Assembly: GCA_016871655.1 (NCBI GenBank)
Contig: VHCR01000076.1
Coordinates: 1 to 6,952 of the forward strand
From: Verrucomicrobiota bacterium
GTDB taxonomy: Bacteria > Verrucomicrobiota > Verrucomicrobiia > Chthoniobacterales > UBA6821
Length of the DNA stretch: 6,952 nt
Direction: 5' to 3'
The translations under genes were made by a program, and so were the position numbers. The notes below the pieces were generated by a model. That model was not told the origin of the DNA and ran no database searches. It saw nothing but the letters and a program-made list of their open reading frames with translations. Below, in pieces: positions 5,270-6,952 of the stretch (positions are counted from its first letter, which is position 1; each line of letters starts with the position of its first letter).

Positions 5270-5641
5270 TTAATATTTTTTTAATAGGCGAGCTTTTACA
5301 AACGATCTCACGCAGAGAACAAAGAACAGAGCACAAAGCAATGCTGTAGCACTCTTAGCGATAATGGCAGCAGCTTTGGGATCAGCTGTTGCACTGAACA
5401 AGAGTGGAATTTTTCCCAGTGCTGAAACGGTTCCCAAAAATCCAATCAGCGCGACCAACACTGCAACATGCATCGCATGTGGGCGAAGGCTTTCTTTTTT
5501 AGCAATGAAGCCGCAGAGCATGAGCAAAAGGCCAAAAGCGCAGGGAATGAGAGCGGTGTAATGCGTTGCACCCGTTTCAAAAAATCCGACGAGGCCAACG
5601 AGGTTGAGTAAGAGTCCGAAGATGATGGAGAGTGTAGACAT
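5270..5641 (-). CDS. Small four-helix membrane protein, function unknown
   Basis: The protein has 123 residues and four predicted membrane helices at about 3-21, 28-46, 56-74 and 95-113, ending in a basic tail (VRSFVKARLLKKY) that should be cytoplasmic. The loop between helices 2 and 3 is AKKESLRPHAMH; its HAMH and the following GFLGTV are the likeliest conserved positions. I have a faint memory of similar small proteins in Planctomycetota and Verrucomicrobiota but know no name or function. The ATG at 5641 follows CATTTCCTTATTCCC with no Shine-Dalgarno. The gene lies upstream of the exported protein on the same strand, 38-53 bases apart, and is divergent from dsbD. A pairing with DsbD in envelope work cannot be shown. 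Part of helix 4 is encoded by DNA resembling the dispersed repeat. Confidence 0.8.
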   Translation of the reverse strand: MSTLSIIFGLLLNLVGLVGFFETGATHYTALIPCAFGLLLMLCGFIAKKESLRPHAMHVAVLVALIGFLGTVSALGKIPLLFSATADPKAAAIIAKSATALLCALFFVLCVRSFVKARLLKKY

Positions 5642-5755
5642 GGGAATAAGGAAATGCAGTAGAGAGTAACGAGTAAAGGGTAACGAGTAAATAAATTTTC
5701 ACTGTTGATCATTCCTTGCTACTCTTTATTCTGTGAGCAGTAACTTTTTAGATTT
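5642..5755. promoter_or_regulatory. Divergent promoter region between the membrane-protein gene and dsbD
   Basis: These 114 bases separate two divergent start codons and must hold both promoters. I see AT-rich sequence near dsbD (TTTTTAGATTT before ATG) but no -35/-10 pair worth placing. A tandem 7-base repeat occupies 5664-5691. The dispersed CCRCAAAG-type repeat is missing here, in contrast to the other non-overlapping gaps near starts. Confidence 0.5.
5664..5691. repeat. Four tandem 7-base units, consensus GAGTAAM
   Basis: The units are GAGTAAC, GAGTAAA, GGGTAAC and GAGTAAA. As two 14-base units they match at 13 of 14 positions. The array lies 22 bases upstream of the membrane-protein start codon and about 65 bases upstream of dsbD. 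It may be binding sites for a regulator of one or both genes, or a fragment of a simple intergenic repeat. Confidence 0.6.
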
Positions 5756-6952
5756 ATGAAAAAAATAATAAAATGCTTTTTATTTTTTAGCTTTCTCTCT
5801 GTTGTATTCCTTAACGTCGCGCTCGCAGAAGATTCCTTGGTGACACCTGCTATCTCAGCCTCAGTGACCGCTGTCACGGGAGGGGAGTCATTCGATGTGA
5901 TCATTGAATTAAAAATCAAAGAGGGATGGCATACGTACTGGCAATATGCCGGTGATGCTGGTTTTCCGCCGACGGTCGCTTGGCAGCTCCCTCCCGGGTG
6001 GAGTGCAGGTCCACTCGAATTTTCTTTGCCGGAACAATTTTCAGAGCCTGGCAACATGACGATCTACGGGTATGAGCATCGTTCTTTTTTAAAAACCACG
6101 ATCACTCCTACAAAAAAAATGATTCCCGAGACTGTTTTCCCAATCGCAGCGACGCTTTCCTGGCTTGCCTGTCGCGAGAGTTGCGTGCCGGGCGAGAGCC
6201 ATCTTTCCATGATGTTACCTAGCGCTGGAAGCGATAACTCCAATTCAACAAGCGCTACCTTTTCTACTTTGAATAAGGAAATTGTTTGGCCTGCGCTGGG
6301 GGCACCTCCTTTTTCTTTTTCGTTAGTGGAGCAAGGGGAGAATGAAATCATCTGCTTTGAAGGCAGTAAGGGAAGTCGTTACGAATTTTTTCCTGATCCG
6401 CCACCCGAGGTGAAAGTTGGAAAAGTCATGACCACGGAAAAGGAAGGTCATTACGTAATGATGCTTCCTTGGAAAAAAGGAATCGCGTTTCGCGGATTGC
6501 TCGTGGAAACAAAAAAAGAGGGAACTAAACAGGGATGGTGGATCTCTCCCAAAATTCCGCATACAACCACTTGCTCTCCTCAAAAAGCCCAACACCTCCA
6601 ATCGATGCCAGAGTCATGGAAAGCTCTTCTCGTCGCGCTCTTCTTTGGTTTTTTAGGAGGATTGATTTTAAATTTAATGCCGTGTGTCTTGCCGGTGATT
6701 TCGTTGAAAATTTTTGGCTTCATTGCACAAGCCCGTGAGAGTCGTCCAAAAATTTTCCGTCATGGTCTCGCTTTCATCGCTGGAATCTACGTTTGGTTCG
6801 TGTCATTGGGACTTTTGATTTTGATCTTAAAAGCTTCCGGTCGTGAGGTCACATGGGCATTCCAATTTCAAAATTCCTTTTTCCTTCTCGTCATCAGCGC
6901 TCTGGTTTTTCTTTTTGCACTAAATCTTTTTGGTGTTTTTGAAATGACTTTG
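5756..6952 (+). CDS. dsbD: Thiol:disulfide interchange protein, DsbD/ScsB type (3' end outside window)
   Basis: DsbD carries electrons from cytoplasmic thioredoxin across the inner membrane to periplasmic disulfide reductases or cytochrome c maturation. The frame is open for 399 codons to the window end. Residues 1-24 (ending NVALA) form a signal peptide. Residues about 30-270 form the periplasmic DsbC/DsbD-like N-terminal domain, with WHTYWQYAGDAGFPP at 58-72 and SWLACRESCVPG at 135-146, giving the C139-x3-C143 pair typical of this branch. The first membrane helix follows from about 288, and GGLILNLMPCVLPVISLKIF (301-320) is the hallmark first half of the transmembrane domain with redox cysteine 310. 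Further helices lie at about 337-358 and 373-394. The second transmembrane cysteine and the C-terminal thioredoxin domain should lie beyond base 6952. The leader TTTTTAGATTT before ATG lacks a Shine-Dalgarno. Confidence 0.9.
   Translation, partial: MKKIIKCFLFFSFLSVVFLNVALAEDSLVTPAISASVTAVTGGESFDVIIELKIKEGWHTYWQYAGDAGFPPTVAWQLPPGWSAGPLEFSLPEQFSEPGNMTIYGYEHRSFLKTTITPTKKMIPETVFPIAATLSWLACRESCVPGESHLSMMLPSAGSDNSNSTSATFSTLNKEIVWPALGAPPFSFSLVEQGENEIICFEGSKGSRYEFFPDPPPEVKVGKVMTTEKEGHYVMMLPWKKGIAFRGLLVETKKEGTKQGWWISPKIPHTTTCSPQKAQHLQSMPESWKALLVALFFGFLGGLILNLMPCVLPVISLKIFGFIAQARESRPKIFRHGLAFIAGIYVWFVSLGLLILILKASGREVTWAFQFQNSFFLLVISALVFLFALNLFGVFEMTL

Noticed and set aside
1..6952. tRNA or rRNA genes, CRISPR arrays, insertion sequences, phage or defence genes
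   Set aside because: I saw no cloverleaf-type sequence, no regularly spaced direct repeats with unique spacers, and no transposase, integrase, nuclease or toxin-antitoxin motifs on either strand.

Overview
The window carries eight protein genes on a compact bacterial chromosome. Base composition is moderate to low GC, judged by eye and not counted. Three features point to the Verrucomicrobiota/Chlamydiota (PVC) side of the tree: a secreted protein at 3214-4032 of a type I associate with Verrucomicrobiota, a diverged formylglycine-generating-enzyme-like domain at about 4830-5110, and the absence of Shine-Dalgarno sequences. This placement comes from memory of families and not from a search.

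Layout. At 55-534 (+) is a stand-alone nicotinamide-nucleotide amidase (pncC). It converges on and overlaps bioD at 511-1155 (-). Upstream of bioD on the same strand lie acylphosphatase (1232-1510) and proA (1604-2887), so leftward transcription could read proA, acyP, bioD, although a repeat-derived hairpin at 1527-1582 separates proA from acyP. The 326-base gap 2888-3213 separates proA from the divergent secreted-protein gene and holds the largest non-coding structure, a 144-base element bounded by imperfect 28-base inverted repeats (3013-3156). The secreted-protein gene (+) runs tail to tail into a second exported protein (4029-5216 or 5231, -), and the two share the bases of their stop codons. 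Upstream of that second gene, on the same strand, is a four-helix membrane protein (5270-5641). Divergent from it, and cut by the window end, is a DsbD/ScsB-type thiol:disulfide reductase (5756-6952 and beyond).

The genes do not form one pathway. Cofactor salvage and synthesis (pncC, bioD), proline synthesis (proA) and small-molecule phosphatase activity (acyP) are housekeeping functions. The right half is envelope-related: two exported proteins, one small membrane protein and the periplasmic reductant carrier. This looks like ordinary chromosome, not a mobile island; there is no transposase, integrase, phage gene, CRISPR array or RNA gene that I can see.

The most unusual signal is between the genes. 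A short motif, CCRCAAAGAACRCAAAG, recurs in five intergenic gaps in both orientations and usually abuts the start codon. In three genes (acyP, proA and the secreted protein) the same orientation plus a shared pyrimidine tail forms the leader. None of the eight start codons has a convincing Shine-Dalgarno sequence.
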